DNA of 64,000 bases from Calliopsis andreniformis (GCF_051401765.1 NW_027480464.1:3596001-3660000), one strand, 5' to 3'. Positions 1 to 13,700 are shown, numbered from the stretch's first letter. Translations and numbers: made by a program. The notes: a model not told the origin generated them from the letters alone.

Positions 1-45
1 CATTGTTCAATCCGCGATACCCAATCCTCAATGTTCAATCCTCAA

Positions 46-352
46 TCCTCAATCCTCAATCCTCAATCCTCAATCATCAATCCTCAATCCCCAATCCTCA
101 ATCTTCAATCCTCAATACTCAATCGTCAATACTCAATCCTCAATCCTCAATCCTCAATCCTCAATGTTCAATCCGCGACACCCAATCCTCAATGTTCAAC
201 CCTCAATCCTCAATCCTCAATCCTCAATCCTCAATCATCAATACTCAATCCTCAATCCTCAGTCCCCAAACCTCAATCCTCAATCTTCAATCCTGAATAC
301 TCAATCTTCAATCCTCGACACTCAATACTCAATCCTCAATCCTCAATCCTCA
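46..352 (+). repeat. Left-edge HOR fragment, partner at about 6461-6767
   Basis: The variant string with two tag G copies (near 5 and 164), including the rarer GCGACACC form and a following CAACCCT, recurs at +6,415. Bases 1-45 and about 353-392 are ordinary heptamers with no distinctive partner. A run of perfect monomers near 338-390 marks the join to the next block. Confidence 0.75.
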
Positions 353-392
353 ATCCTCAATCCTCAATCCTCAATCCTCAATCCTCAATCCT

Positions 393-2934
393 CAGTCCTC
401 AATCCTCAATCTTCAATCCTCAATACTCAATCCTCAATCTTCAATCCTCAATACTCAATCTACAATCCTCAATCCTCAATTCTCAATCCTCAATACTCAA
501 TCCTCAATCGTCAATCCTCAATCCCCAAATCTCAGTCTTCAATCCTCAAACCTCAATCCTCAATCCCCAATCCTCAATCTTCAATCCTCAATACTCAATC
601 GTCAATCCTCAATCCTCAATCCTCGATCCTTAATCCTCAATGTTCAATCCGCGATACCCAATCCTCAATGTTCAATCCTCAATCCTCAATCCTCAATCCT
701 CAATCCTCAATCATCAATCCTCAACCCTCATTCCTCAGTCCCCAAACCTCAATCCTCAATCTTCAATCCTCAATACTCAATCTTCAATCCGCGATACTCA
801 ATACTCAATCCTCAATCCTCAATATTCAATCGTCATTCTTCAATCCTCAATACTCAATCTTCAATCCTCAATCCTCAATCCTCAATCCTCATTCTTCAAT
901 CCTCAATACCCAAACCTCAATCTACAATCGTCAATCCTCAATCCTCAATTCTCAATCCTCAATCCTCAGTCCTCAGTCCTCAAACCTGAATCCTCAGCCC
1001 TCAGCCCTCATACTCAATCCTCAATCCTCAACCCTCAATTCTCAATCCTCAATCCTCAATCGTCTGTCTTCAATCCTCAATACTCAATCATCAATCCTCA
1101 ATCCTCAATCCTCAATCCTCAGTCCTCATTCTTCAATCCTCAATACCCAATCCTCAATCTTCAATCCTCAACCCTCAACCCTCAATTCTCATTCCTCAAT
1201 CCTCAATCCTCAATCCTCAATCCTCAGTCCTCAGTCCTCAAACCTCAATCCTCAACCCTCAACCCTCATCGTCAATCCTCAGTCTTCAATCCTCAATCCT
1301 CAATCTTCAATGCTCAATACTCAACATTCAATCCACAATACTCAATCTTCAATCCTCAATCCTCAATCCTCAATCCTCAATCCTCATTCTTCAATCCTCA
1401 ACACCCAATCCTCAATCTTCAATCCTCAATCCTCAGTCCTCAATTCTCAATACTCAATCCTCAATCCTCAATACTCAATCTTCAATCCTCAACCCTCAAT
1501 CCTCAATCCTCAATCAACAATCCTCAATCCGCAATCCTCAATACTCAATCTTCAACCCTCAATCCTCAGTCCTCAAACCTCAATTCTGAATCCTCAATCC
1601 TGAATCCTCAATCTTCAATCCTCAATACTCAATCTTTAATCCTCAATACCCAGTCCTCAAACCTCAATTCTGAATCCTCAATCCTGAATTCTCAATCTTC
1701 AATCCTCAGTCCCCAATCCTCAATCTTCAATCCTCAATCCTCAATCCTCAATCCCCAATCCTCAATCTTCAATCCTCAATACTCAATCTTCAATCCTCAA
1801 TCGTCAATCTTCAATCCTCAATACTCAATCTTCAATCCTCAATCCTCAATCCTCAAGCACCAATCCTCATTCTTCAATCCACAATGCCCAATCCTCAATC
1901 TTCAATCCTCGATCCTCAATCCTCAATCCTCAACCCTCAATCCCCGATCCTCATTCTTCAATCCTCAATACTCAATCTTCAATCCTCAATCCTCAATCCT
2001 CAATCCTCAATCCTCAATCCTCAATCCTCAATCCTCAATCCTCAATCCTCAGTCCCCAAACCTCAATCCTCAACCTTCAATCCTCAAAACTCAATCTTCA
2101 ATCCTCAATCGTCAACTTTCAATCCTCAATACTCAATGTTCAATCCTCAATCCTCAATCCTCATTCCTCAAACCTCAATACTCAACCCTCAGTCCTCGTC
2201 CTCAATTCCCAATTCTCAATCCTCAATTCTCAATTCTCAATCTTCAATCCTCAGTAATCAATCTTCAATCCTCAATCCCCAGACCTCAATCTTCAATCCT
2301 CAATGCTCAATCCTCAATCCTCAATCCTCTGTCCTCAACCCTCAATCCTCAATCCTCATACCTCAATCCTCAACCGTCAGTCCTCGTCCTCAATCCTCAA
2401 CTATCAATCCTCAATCCTCAATGCTCAATCCTCTATCCTCAATCCTCAATCCTCGATCCTCAATCTTCAGTCCTTAGTCCCAAATCCTCAGCCTTCAATC
2501 CTCAATCCTCAACCCCCAACCTTCAGTCCTCAATACTCAATCTTCAATCCTCAATACTCAATCCTCAATCCTCAATCCTCAATCCTCAATCCGCAATCCT
2601 CAATCTTCAATACTCAATCCTCAATCCTCAATCCTCAATTTTCAATCCTAATTCTTCAATCCTCAATACCCAATACTCAATCTTCAATCCTCAATCCTCA
2701 ATCGTCAATTCTCAATCCTCAATCCTCAGTCCTCAGTCCTCGAACCTCAAACATCAACCCTCAGACCTCATTGTCAATCCTCAATGCTCATTCCTCAATC
2801 CCCAATCTTCAATCCTCAATACTCAATCTTCAATCCTCAATCCTCAATCCTCAATTCTCAATCCTCAATCCTCAGTCCTCAGTCCTCAAACCTCAATCCT
2901 CAACCCACAGCCCTCATCGTCAATCCTCAGTCCT
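393..2934 (+). repeat. HOR unit U1, copy 1 (2,542 bp)
   Basis: This stretch begins where the next unit's string begins: bases 393-1933 match 2935-4475 at a constant displacement of 2,542. It contains tag G at 640, a second CGCG near 790 (CTTCAATCCGCGATACTC), CAAACCTGAATCCT near 985, and the motif CAGTCCTTAGTCCC near 2470. All of it recurs at +10,368. It has no M module. An open frame spans 640-3531 but is a repeat artefact. Confidence 0.85.
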
Positions 2935-4920
2935 CAGTCCTCAATCCTCAATCTTCAATCCTCAATACTCAATCCTCAATCTTCAATCCTCAATACTCAA
3001 TCTTCAATCCTCAATCCTCAATTCTCAATCCTCAATACTCAATCCTCAATCGTCAATCCTCAATCCCCAAATCTCAGTCTTCAATCCTCAAACCTCAATC
3101 CTCAATCCCCAATCCTCAATCTTCAATCCTCAATACTCAATCGTCAATCCTCAATCCTCAATCCTCGATCCTTAATCCTCAATGTTCAATCCGCGATACC
3201 CAATCCTCAATGTTCAATCCTCAATCCTCAATCCTCAATCCTCAATCCTCAATCATCAATCCTCAACCCTCATTCCTCAGTCCCCAAACCTCAATCCTCA
3301 ATCTTCAATCCTCAATACTCAATCTTCAATCCTCGATACTCAATACTCAATCTTCAATCCTCAATATTCAATCGTCATTCTTCAATCCTCAATACTCAAT
3401 CTTCAATCCTCAATCCTCAATCCTCAATCCTCATTCTTCAATCCTCAATACCCAATCCTCAATCTACAATCCTCAATCCTCAATCCTCAATTCTCAATCC
3501 TCAATCCTCAGTCCTCAGTCCTCAAACCTGAATCCTCAGCCCTCAGCCCTCATACTCAATCCTCAATCCTCAACCCTCAATTCTCAATCCTCAATCCTCA
3601 ATCGTCTGTCTTCAATCCTCAATACTCAATCATCAATCCTCAATCCTCAATCCTCAATCCTCAGTCCTCATTCTTCAATCCTCAATACCCAATCCTCAAT
3701 CTTCAATCCTCAACCCTCAACCCTCAATTCTCATTCCTCAATCCTCAATCCTCAATCCTCAATCCTCAGTCCTCAGTCCTCAAACCTCAATCCTCAACCC
3801 TCAGCCCTCATCGTCAATCCTCAGTCTTCAATCCTCAATCCTCAATCTTCAATGCTCAATACTCAACATTCAATCCACAATACTCAATCTTCAATCCTCA
3901 ATCCTCAATCCTCAATCCTCAATCCTCATTCTTCAATCCTCAACACCCAATCCTCAATCTTCAATCCTCAATCCTCAGTCCTCAATTCTCAATACTCAAT
4001 CCTCAATCCTCAATACTCAATCTTCAATCCTCAACCCTCAATCCTCAATCCTCAATCAACAATCCTCAATCCGCAATCCTCAATACTCAATCTTCAACCC
4101 TCAATCCTCAGTCCTCAAACCTCAATTCTGAATCCTCAATCCTGAATCCTCAATCTTCAATCCTCAATACTCAATCTTTAATCCTCAATACCCAGTCCTC
4201 AAACCTCAATTCTGAATCCTCAATCCTGAATTCTCAATCTTCAATCCTCAGTCCCCAATCCTCAATCTTCAATCCTCAATCCTCAATCCTCAATCCCCAA
4301 TCCTCAATCTTCAATCCTCAATACTCAATCTTCAATCCTCAATCGTCAATCTTCAATCCTCAATACTCAATCTTCAATCCTCAATCCTCAATCCTCAAGC
4401 ACCAATCCTCATTCTTCAATCCACAATGCCCAATCCTCAATCTTCAATCCTCGATCCTCAATCCTCAATCCTCAATCCTCAATCCTCAATCCTCAATCCT
4501 CAATCCTCAATCCTCAATCCTCAGTCCCCAAACCTCAATCCTCAACCTTCAATCCTCAAAACTTAATCTTCAATCCTCAATCGTCAACATTCAATCCTCA
4601 ATACTCAATCTTCAATCCTCAATCCTCAATCCTCATTCCTCAAACATCAATACTCAACCCTCAGTCCTCGTCCTCAATTCCCAATTCTCAATCCTCAATT
4701 CTCAATTCTCAATCTTCAATCCTCAGTAATCAATCTTCAATCCTCAATCCCCAGACCTCAATCTTCAATCCTCAATGCTCAATCCTCAATCCTCAATCCT
4801 CTGTCCTCAACCCTCAATCCTCAATCCTCATACCTCAATCCTCAACCGTCAGTCCTCGTCCTCAATCCTCAACTATCAATCCTCAATCCTCAATGCTCAA
4901 TCCTCTATCCTCAATCCTCA
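2935..4920 (+). repeat. HOR unit U1, copy 2, carrying a 70-bp internal deletion
   Basis: It lies head to tail after copy 1. The displacement to copy 1 is 2,542 up to about 4475 and 2,472 from the CAGTCCCC at 4522 onward, so this copy lost 70 bases, exactly ten heptamers, between those points. It differs from copy 1 by point changes (CTTCAATCCTCGATACTC in place of the CGCG form near 3330; AACTTAATC near 4560). It carries tag G at 3182. Similarity ends near 4920, where copy 1 goes on to CGATCCTCAATCTTCAG and this copy does not. Confidence 0.83.
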
Positions 4921-6088
4921 ATCCTCAATCCTCAGTCCTCAAACCTCAATCCTGAGTCTTCAAACCTGAATCCTCAATCTTCAGACCTCAGTCCTCAACA
5001 TTCAGTTGTCAATTCTCAATCCTCAATAGTGTATCATCAATTCACAGTTTTCAATACCCAATACTCAATCTGCAATCTTCAAATCTCTATCCACAAACAT
5101 CAATTCTCATCACTGAACCCTCAACACTCAGTCTCCAATCCTCAATCTTCAATCCTCAGCCCTCAATGCTCAATCCTCAATCCTCAATCTTCAATCCTCA
5201 ATCCTCATTCTTCAATCCTCAATAGTCAATCTCCAATCCTAGATCCTCGATACCCAATCCTCAATCCTTAATCCTCAATCTTCAATCCTCAATCCTCAAT
5301 TCTCAATCATCAATACTCAATCCTCAATCCTGAATCCTCAGTCCCCAATCCTCAATCTTCAATCCTCAATCCACAATCCTCAAGCCTCAATCCTCAACTC
5401 TCAATCCTCAATCCTCAGTCCTCAGTCCTCAAACCTCAATCCTCAACCCTCAGCCCTCACCGTCAATCCTCAATCTTCAATCCTCAATCCAAAATCTTCA
5501 ATGCTCAATACTCAACCTTCAATCCACAATCCGCAATTCTCAATCCTCAATCCTCAATCCTCTATCCTCAATCCTCAATCCTCAATCCTCAATCGTCAGT
5601 CTTCAGTCCTCAATACTCAATGTACAATCCGCGATACCCAATCCTCAATGTTCAATCCTCAATCCTCAATCCTCAATCCTCAATCCTCAATCATCAATCC
5701 TCAATCCTCAATCCTCAGTCCCCAAACCTCAATCCTCAATCTTCAATCCTCAATACTCAATCTTCAATCCTCGATACTCAATACTCAATCCTCAATCCTC
5801 AATCCTCAATCGTCAATCTTCAATCCTCAATCCTCAATTCTCAATCCTCAATCCTCAGTCCTCAGTCCTCAAACCTCAACCCTCAACCCTCAGCCCTCAT
5901 CCTCAATCCTCAATCCTCAATCTTCAATCCTCAATCCGCAATCCTCAATACTCAATCTTCAACCCTCAATCCTCAGTCCTCAAACCTCAATTCTGAATCC
6001 TCAATCCTGAATCCTCAATCTTCAATCCTCAATACTCAATCTTTAATCCTCAATCCCCAGTCCTCAAACGTCAATTCCGAATCCTCAA
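4060..6088 (+). repeat. Donor/partner of the 6884-8975 block
   Basis: The string around CAATCCGCAATCCT (4067 onward) matches 6891 onward at +2,824. From CAGTCCCC at 4522 to about 6088 the match is at +2,887. The 63-base change equals nine heptamers and sits at the same place as the 70-base deletion of U1 copy 2. The block overlaps the end of U1 copy 2 and includes the first M module and the tag G variant TGTACAATCCGCG at 5620. Confidence 0.8.
5024..5133 (+). repeat. M module, subtype a (first copy; reference description)
   Basis: This 110-base stretch starts CAATAGTGTATCATC and ends CAACACTCAGTC. It is the most diverged sequence type in the array, yet it splits cleanly into heptamers (CAATTCA, CAGTTTT, CAATACC, CAATACT, CAATCTG, CAATCTT, CAAATCT, CTATCCA, CAAACAT, CAATTCT, CATCACT and so on), so it descends from the satellite and is not an insertion. 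Features shared by nearly all full copies are CACAG-TTTTCAAT, a CAATCTTCA block, CCACA and CATCACT. Subtype a is marked by AGTGTATC or ACTGTA and by the leader CAACATTCAGTTG. Confidence 0.85.
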
Positions 6089-6883
6089 TCCTGAATTCTC
6101 AATCTTCAATCCTCAGTCCCCAATCCTCAATCTTCAATCCTCAATCCTCAATCCTCAATCCCCAATCCTCAATCTTCAATCCTCAATACTCAATCTTCAA
6201 TCCTCAATCCTCAATCCTCAATCCTCAATCCTCAATCCTCAATCCTCAATCCTCAGTCCCCAAAACTCAATCCTCAATCTTCAATCCTCAAAACTCAATC
6301 TCACAATCCTCGATCCTCAATACTCAATCTTCAATCCTGAATCCACAATCCTCAATCGTCAGTCTTCAATCCTCAATACTCAATCTTCAATCCTCAATCC
6401 TCAATCCTCAATCCCCAATCCTCATTCCTCAATCGTCAATACCCAATCCTAAATCTTCAATCCTCAATCCTCAATCCTCAATCCTCAATCATCAATCCTC
6501 AATCCCCAATCCTCAATCTTCAATCCTCAATACTCAATCGTCAATACTCAATCCTCAATCCTCAATCCTCAATCCTCAATGTTCAATCCGCGACACCCAA
6601 TCCTCAATGTTCAACCCTCAATCCTCAATCCTCAATCCTCAATCCTCAATCATCAATACTCAATCCTCAATCCTCAGTCCCCAAACCTCAATCCTCAATC
6701 TTCAATCCTGAATACTCAATCTTCAATCCTCGACACTCAATACTCAATCCTCAATCCTCAATCCTCAATCGTCAGTCTTCAATCCTCAATCCTCAATTCT
6801 CAATCCTCAATCCTCAGTCCTCAGTCCTCAAACCTCAATCCTCAACCCTCAGCCGTCATCCTCAATCCTTAATCCTCAATCTT

Positions 6884-8975
6884 CAATCCTCAATCCGCAA
6901 TCCTCAATACTCAATCTTCAACCCTCAATCCTCAGTCCTCAAACCTCAATTCTGAATCCTCAATCGTGAATCCTCAATCTTCAATCCTCAATACTCAATC
7001 TTTAATCCACAATACCCAGTCCTCAAACCTCAATTCCGAATCCTCAATCCCGAATTCTCAATCTTCAATCCTCAGTCCCCAATCCTCAATCTTCAATCCT
7101 CAATCCTCAATCCTCAATCCCCAATCCTCAATCTTCAATCCTCAATACTCAATCTTCAATCCTCAATCGTCAATCTTCAATCCTCAATACTCAATCTTCA
7201 ATCCTCAATCCTCAATCCTCAAGCACCAATCCTCATTCTTCAATCCTCAATGCCCAATCCTCAATCTTCAATCCTCGATCCTCAATCCTCAACCCTCAAC
7301 CCTCAATCCCCGATCCTCATTCTTCAATCCTCAATACTCAATCTTCAATCCTCAATCCTCAATCCTCAATCCTCAATCCTCAATCCTCAATCCTCAATCC
7401 TCAATCCTCAGTCCCCAAACCTCAATCCTCAACCTTCAATCCTCAAAACTCAATCTTCAATCCTCAATCGTCAACATTCAATCCTCAATACTCAATCTTC
7501 AATCCTCAATCCTCAATCCTCATTCCTCAAACCTCAATACTCAACCCTCAGTCCTCGTCCTCAATTCCCAATTCTCAATCCTCAATTCTCAATTCTCAAT
7601 CTTCAATCCTCAGTAATCAATCTTCAATCCTCAATCCCCAGACCTCAATCTTCAATCCTCAATGCTCAATCCTCAATCCTCAATCCTCTATCCTCAACCC
7701 TCAATCCTCAATCCTCATACCTCAATCCTCAACCGTCAGTCCTCGTCCTCAATACTCAACTATCAATCCTCAATCCTCAATGCTCAGTCCTCAATCCTCA
7801 ATCCTCAATCCTAAATCCTCAGTCCTCAAACCTCAATCCTGAGCCTTCAAACCTGAATCCTCAATCTTCAGACCTCAGTCCTCAACATTCAGTTGTCAAT
7901 TCTCAATCCTCAATAGTGTATCATCAATTCACAGTTTTCAATACCCAATACTCAATCTGCAATCTTCAAATCTCTATCCACAAACATCAATTCTCATCAC
8001 TGAACCCTCAACACTCAGTCCCCAATCCTCAATCTTCAATCCTCAGCCCTCAGTGCTCAATCCTCAATCCTCAATCTTCAATCCTCAATCCTCATTCTTC
8101 AATCCTCAATAGTCAATCTCCAATCCTAGATCCTCGATACCCAATCCTCAATCCTTAATCCTCAATCTTCAATCCTCAATCCTCAATTCTCAATCATCAA
8201 TACTCAATCCTCAATCCTGAATCCTCAGTCCCCAATCCTCAATCTTCAATCCTCAATCCACAATCCTCAAGACTCAATCCTCAATTCTCAATCCTCAATC
8301 CTCAGTCCTCAGTCCTCAAACCTCAATCCTCAACCCTCAGCCCTCACCGTCAATCCTCAATCTTCAATCCTCAATCCAAAGTCTTCAATGCTCAATACTC
8401 AACCTTCAATCCACAATCCGCAATTCTCAATCCTCAATCCTCAATCCTCTATCCTCAATCCTCAATCCTCAATCCTCAATCGTCAGTCTTCAATCCTCAA
8501 TACTCAATGTTCAATCCGCGATACCCAATCCTCAATGTTCAATCCTCAATCCTCAATCCTCAATCCTCAATCCTCAATCATCAATCCTCAATCCTCAATC
8601 CTCAGTCCCCAAACCTCAATCCTCAATCTTCAATCCTCAATACTCAATCTTCAATCCTCGATACTCAATACTCAATCCTCAATCCTCAATCCTCAATCGT
8701 CAGTCTTCAATCCACAATCCTCAATTCTCAATCCTCAATCCTCAGTCCTCAGTCCTCAAACCTCAATCCTCAACCCTCAGCCCTCATCCTCAATCCTCAA
8801 TCCTCAATCTTCAATCCTCAATCCGCAATCCTCAATACTCAATCTTCAACCCTCAATCCTCAGTCCTCAAACCTCAATTCTGAATCCTCAATCCTGAATC
8901 CTCAATCTTCAATCCTCAATACTCAATCTTTAATCCTCAATACCCAGTCCTCAAACGTCAATTCTGAATCCTCAA
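6884..8975 (+). repeat. HOR block duplicated from 4060-6088
   Basis: It matches 4060-6088 at +2,824 and then +2,887. It contains an M module at 7911, tag G at 8507, and retains the CAACCCTCAATCCCCGATCC segment near 7290 that U1 copy 2 lost. The match ends near 8976, where CCTGATTCCTCAATCTTCGG replaces CCTGAATTCTC. Bases 6210-6460 just upstream are variant heptamers shared with 16801-16990, including CAATCTCACAATCC near 6297. Confidence 0.8.
7911..8020 (+). repeat. M module, subtype a
   Basis: Copy of the 5024 module at +2,887; the end reads CAGTCCCC where the first copy reads CAGTCTCC. Confidence 0.85.
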
Positions 8976-9580
8976 TCCTGATTCCTCAATCTTCGGCCCT
9001 CAGTCCTCAACAATCAATTGTCAATACTCAATCCTCAATAGAATATCCTCAATACACAGTTTTCAATAGTCAATCCCCATTCTTCAATCTTCAAACCTCA
9101 TTCCACAAACAACAATTCCCATCACTCAACCCTCAACACTCAGTACTCAATCTTCAATCCTCAATCCTCAATCCTCAATCTTCAATCCTCAATACTCAAT
9201 CTTCAATCCTCAATCCTCAATTCTCAATCCTCAATACTCAATCCTCAATCGTCAATCCTCAATCCCCAATTCTCAGTCTTCAATCCTCAAACCTCAATCC
9301 TCAATCCCCAATCCTCAATCTTCAATCCTCAATACTCAATCGTCAATCCTCAATCCTCAATCCTCGATCCTCAATCCTCAATGTTCAATCCGCGATACCC
9401 AATCCTCAATGTTCAATCCTCAATCCTCAATCCTCAATCCTCAATCCTCAATCATCAATCCTCAATCCTCATTCCTCAGTCCCCAAACCTCAATCCTCAA
9501 TCTTCAATCCTCAATACTCAATCTTCAATCCTCGATACTCGATACTCAATCCTCAATCCTCAATATTCAATCGTCATTCT
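8976..9580 (+). repeat. HOR block with M subtype b, partner at about 17192-17796
   Basis: From CTTCGGCCCTCAG (8991) through the M module and into tag G at 9381 the string matches 17,207 onward at +8,216, and a more distant copy at 43,911 onward (+34,920). The leader reads CAACAATCAATTGTC, with the palindrome CAATTG. Confidence 0.8.
9036..9145 (+). repeat. M module, subtype b
   Basis: Subtype b is defined by CAATAGTCAATCCCCATTC in place of the CAATACT/CAATCTG units, and by CATTCCACAAACAACAATTCC. This copy has AATACACAG where most have AATTCACAG. Confidence 0.85.
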
Positions 9581-10257
9581 TCAATCCTTAATACTCAATC
9601 TTCAATCCTCAATCCTCAATCCTCAATCCTCATTCTTCAATCCTCAATACCCAATCCTCAATCTACAATCCTCAATCCTCAATCCTCAATTCTCAATCCT
9701 CAATCCTGAGTCCTCAGTCCTCAAACCTGAATCCTCAGCCCTCAGCCCTCATCCTCAATCCTCAATCCTCAACCCTCAATTCTCAATCCTCAATCCTCAA
9801 TCGTCTGTCTTCAATCCTCAATACTCAATCATCAATCCTCAATCCTCAATCCTCAATCCTCAGTCCTCATTCTTCAATCCTCAATACCCAATCCTCAATC
9901 TTCAATCCTCAACCCTCAACCCTCAATTCTCATTCCTCAATCCTCAATCCTCAATCCTCAATCCTCAGTCCTCAGTCCTCAAACCTCAATCCTCAACCCT
10001 CAGCCCTCATCGTCAATCCTCAGTCTTCAATCCTCAATCCTCAATCTTCAATGCTCAATACTCAACATTCAATCCACAATACTCAATCTTCAATCCTCAA
10101 TCCTCAATCCTCAATCCTCAATCCTCATTCTTCAATCCTCAACACCCAATCCTCAATCTTCAATCCTCAATCCTCAGTCCTCAATTCTCAATACTCAATC
10201 CTCAATCCTCAATACTCAATCTTCAATCCTCAACCCTCAATCCTCAATCCTCAATCA
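9376..10257 (+). repeat. HOR block matching 3177-4058
   Basis: The match holds at +6,199 from tag G (9381 against 3182) to CAATCATC at 10252, where the partner reads CAATCAAC at 4053. Small changes include CGATACTCGATACTC near 9534 and CTTAATACTC near 9587. A CAATCCTGAGTCC variant sits near 9705. Confidence 0.8.
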
Positions 10258-10274
10258 TCAATCCTCAACCCTCA

Positions 10275-10760
10275 ATCCTCGATCCTCAATCTTCAGTCCT
10301 TAGTCCCAAATCCTCAGCCTTCAATCCTCAATCCTCAACCCCCAACCTTCAGTCCTCAATACTCAATCTTCAATCCTCAATACTCAATCCTCAATCCTCA
10401 ATCCTCAATCCTCAATCCGCAATCCTCAATCTTCAATATTCAATCCTCAATCCTCAATCCTCAATTTTCAATCCTAATTCTTCAATCCTCAATACCCAAT
10501 ACTCAATCTTCAATCCTCAATCGTCAATCGTCAATTCTCAATCCTCAATCCTCAGTCCTCAGTCCTCGAACCTCAAACATCAACCCTCAGACCTCATTGT
10601 CAATCCTCAATGCTCATTCCTCAATCCCCAATCTTCAATCCTCAATACTCAATCTTCAATCCTCAATCCTCAATCCTCAATTCTCAATCCTCAATCCTCA
10701 GTCCTCAGTCCTCAAACCTCAATCCTCAACCCACAGCCCTCATCGTCAATCCTCAGTCCT
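10275..10760 (+). repeat. HOR U1 tail segment matching about 2449-2934
   Basis: The motif CAGTCCTTAGTCCC at 10294 matches 2468 at +7,826, and the match runs up to the start of the large duplication. It is the 3' part of a U1 unit, so another U1 copy preceded the duplicated block, joined here to the 9376 block by a junction near 10,257-10,275. Confidence 0.75.
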
Positions 10761-13700
10761 CAGTCCTCAATCCTCAATCTTCAATCCTCAATACTCAATC
10801 CTCAATCTTCAATCCTCAATACTCAATCTACAATCCTCAATCCTCAATTCTCAATCCTCAATACTCAATCCTCAATCGTCAATCCTCAATCCCCAAATCT
10901 CAGTCTTCAATCCTCAAACCTCAATCCTCAATCCCCAATCCTCAATCTTCAATCCTCAATACTCAATCGTCAATCCTCAATCCTCAATCCTCGATCCTTA
11001 ATCCTCAATGTTCAATCCGCGATACCCAATCCTCAATGTTCAATCCTCAATCCTCAATCCTCAATCCTCAATCCTCAATCATCAATCCTCAACCCTCATT
11101 CCTCAGTCCCCAAACCTCAATCCTCAATCTTCAATCCTCAATACTCAATCTTCAATCCGCGATACTCAATACTCAATCCTCAATCCTCAATATTCAATCG
11201 TCATTCTTCAATCCTCAATACTCAATCTTCAATCCTCAATCCTCAATCCTCAATCCTCATTCTTCAATCCTCAATACCCAAACCTCAATCTACAATCGTC
11301 AATCCTCAATCCTCAATTCTCAATCCTCAATCCTCAGTCCTCAGTCCTCAAACCTGAATCCTCAGCCCTCAGCCCTCATACTCAATCCTCAATCCTCAAC
11401 CCTCAATTCTCAATCCTCAATCCTCAATCGTCTGTCTTCAATCCTCAATACTCAATCATCAATCCTCAATCCTCAATCCTCAATCCTCAGTCCTCATTCT
11501 TCAATCCTCAATACCCAATCCTCAATCTTCAATCCTCAACCCTCAACCCTCAATTCTCATTCCTCAATCCTCAATCCTCAATCCTCAATCCTCAGTCCTC
11601 AGTCCTCAAACCTCAATCCTCAACCCTCAACCCTCATCGTCAATCCTCAGTCTTCAATCCTCAATCCTCAATCTTCAATGCTCAATACTCAACATTCAAT
11701 CCACAATACTCAATCTTCAATCCTCAATCCTCAATCCTCAATCCTCAATCCTCATTCTTCAATCCTCAACACCCAATCCTCAATCTTCAATCCTCAATCC
11801 TCAGTCCTCAATTCTCAATACTCAATCCTCAATCCTCAATACTCAATCTTCAATCCTCAACCCTCAATCCTCAATCCTCAATCAACAATCCTCAATCCGC
11901 AATCCTCAATACTCAATCTTCAACCCTCAATCCTCAGTCCTCAAACCTCAATTCTGAATCCTCAATCCTGAATCCTCAATCTTCAATCCTCAATACTCAA
12001 TCTTTAATCCTCAATACCCAGTCCTCAAACCTCAATTCTGAATCCTCAATCCTGAATTCTCAATCTTCAATCCTCAGTCCCCAATCCTCAATCTTCAATC
12101 CTCAATCCTCAATCCTCAATCCCCAATCCTCAATCTTCAATCCTCAATACTCAATCTTCAATCCTCAATCGTCAATCTTCAATCCTCAATACTCAATCTT
12201 CAATCCTCAATCCTCAATCCTCAAGCACCAATCCTCATTCTTCAATCCACAATGCCCAATCCTCAATCTTCAATCCTCGATCCTCAATCCTCAATCCTCA
12301 ACCCTCAATCCCCGATCCTCATTCTTCAATCCTCAATACTCAATCTTCAATCCTCAATCCTCAATCCTCAATCCTCAATCCTCAATCCTCAATCCTCAAT
12401 CCTCAATCCTCAATCCTCAGTCCCCAAACCTCAATCCTCAACCTTCAATCCTCAAAACTCAATCTTCAATCCTCAATCGTCAACATTCAATCCTCAATAC
12501 TCAATGTTCAATCCTCAATCCTCAATCCTCATTCCTCAAACCTCAATACTCAACCCTCAGTCCTCGTCCTCAATTCCCAATTCTCAATCCTCAATTCTCA
12601 ATTCTCAATCTTCAATCCTCAGTAATCAATCTTCAATCCTCAATCCCCAGACCTCAATCTTCAATCCTCAATGCTCAATCCTCAATCCTCAATCCTCTGT
12701 CCTCAACCCTCAATCCTCAATCCTCATACCTCAATCCTCAACCGTCAGTCCTCGTCCTCAATCCTCAACTATCAATCCTCAATCCTCAATGCTCAATCCT
12801 CTATCCTCAATCCTCAATCCTCGATCCTCAATCTTCAGTCCTTAGTCCCAAATCCTCAGCCTTCAATCCTCAATCCTCAACCCCCAACCTTCAGTCCTCA
12901 ATACTCAATCTTCAATCCTCAATACTCAATCCTCAATCCTCAATCCTCAATCCTCAATCCGCAATCCTCAATCTTCAATACTCAATCCTCAATCCTCAAT
13001 CCTCAATTTTCAATCCTAATTCTTCAATCCTCAATACCCAATACTCAATCTTCAATCCTCAATCCTCAATCGTCAATTCTCAATCCTCAATCCTCAGTCC
13101 TCAGTCCTCGAACCTCAAACATCAACCCTCAGACCTCATTGTCAATCCTCAATGCTCATTCCTCAATCCCCAATCTTCAATCCTCAATACTCAATCTTCA
13201 ATCCTCAATCCTCAATCCTCAATTCTCAATCCTCAATCCTCAGTCCTCAGTCCTCAAACCTCAATCCTCAACCCACAGCCCTCATCGTCAATCCTCAGTC
13301 CTCAGTCCTCAATCCTCAATCTTCAATCCTCAATACTCAATCCTCAATCTTCAATCCTCAATACTCAATCTTCAATCCTCAATCCTCAATTCTCAATCCT
13401 CAATACTCAATCCTCAATCGTCAATCCTCAATCCCCAAATCTCAGTCTTCAATCCTCAAACCTCAATCCTCAATCCCCAATCCTCAATCTTCAATCCTCA
13501 ATACTCAATCGTCAATCCTCAATCCTCAATCCTCGATCCTTAATCCTCAATGTTCAATCCGCGATACCCAATCCTCAATGTTCAATCCTCAATCCTCAAT
13601 CCTCAATCCTCAATCCTCAATCATCAATCCTCAACCCTCATTCCTCAGTCCCCAAACCTCAATCCTCAATCTTCAATCCTCAATACTCAATCTTCAATCC

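Noticed and set aside
164..200. tRNA-like element at tag G (B-box match)
   Set aside because: No A-box, no cloverleaf pairing and no T-run terminator. The strand lacks the G needed for stems.
640..3531. Open frame of 963 codons (repeat of NPQSSIL), with an equal one at 11008-13899
   Set aside because: All three + frames are open over the same bases and give the same peptide cycle. Starts occur wherever a CAATGTT, CAATGCT, CAATGTA or similar variant supplies ATG, and stops wherever CTTAAT, CCTGAAT or CAATAG variants fall. Nothing indicates a promoter, signal peptide or domain. It is a property of a stop-free heptamer.
5024..5133. M module as an inserted transposon or gene fragment
   Set aside because: It divides into heptamers in register with the surrounding array and has no terminal inverted repeats, target-site duplications or coding content, so it is diverged satellite.
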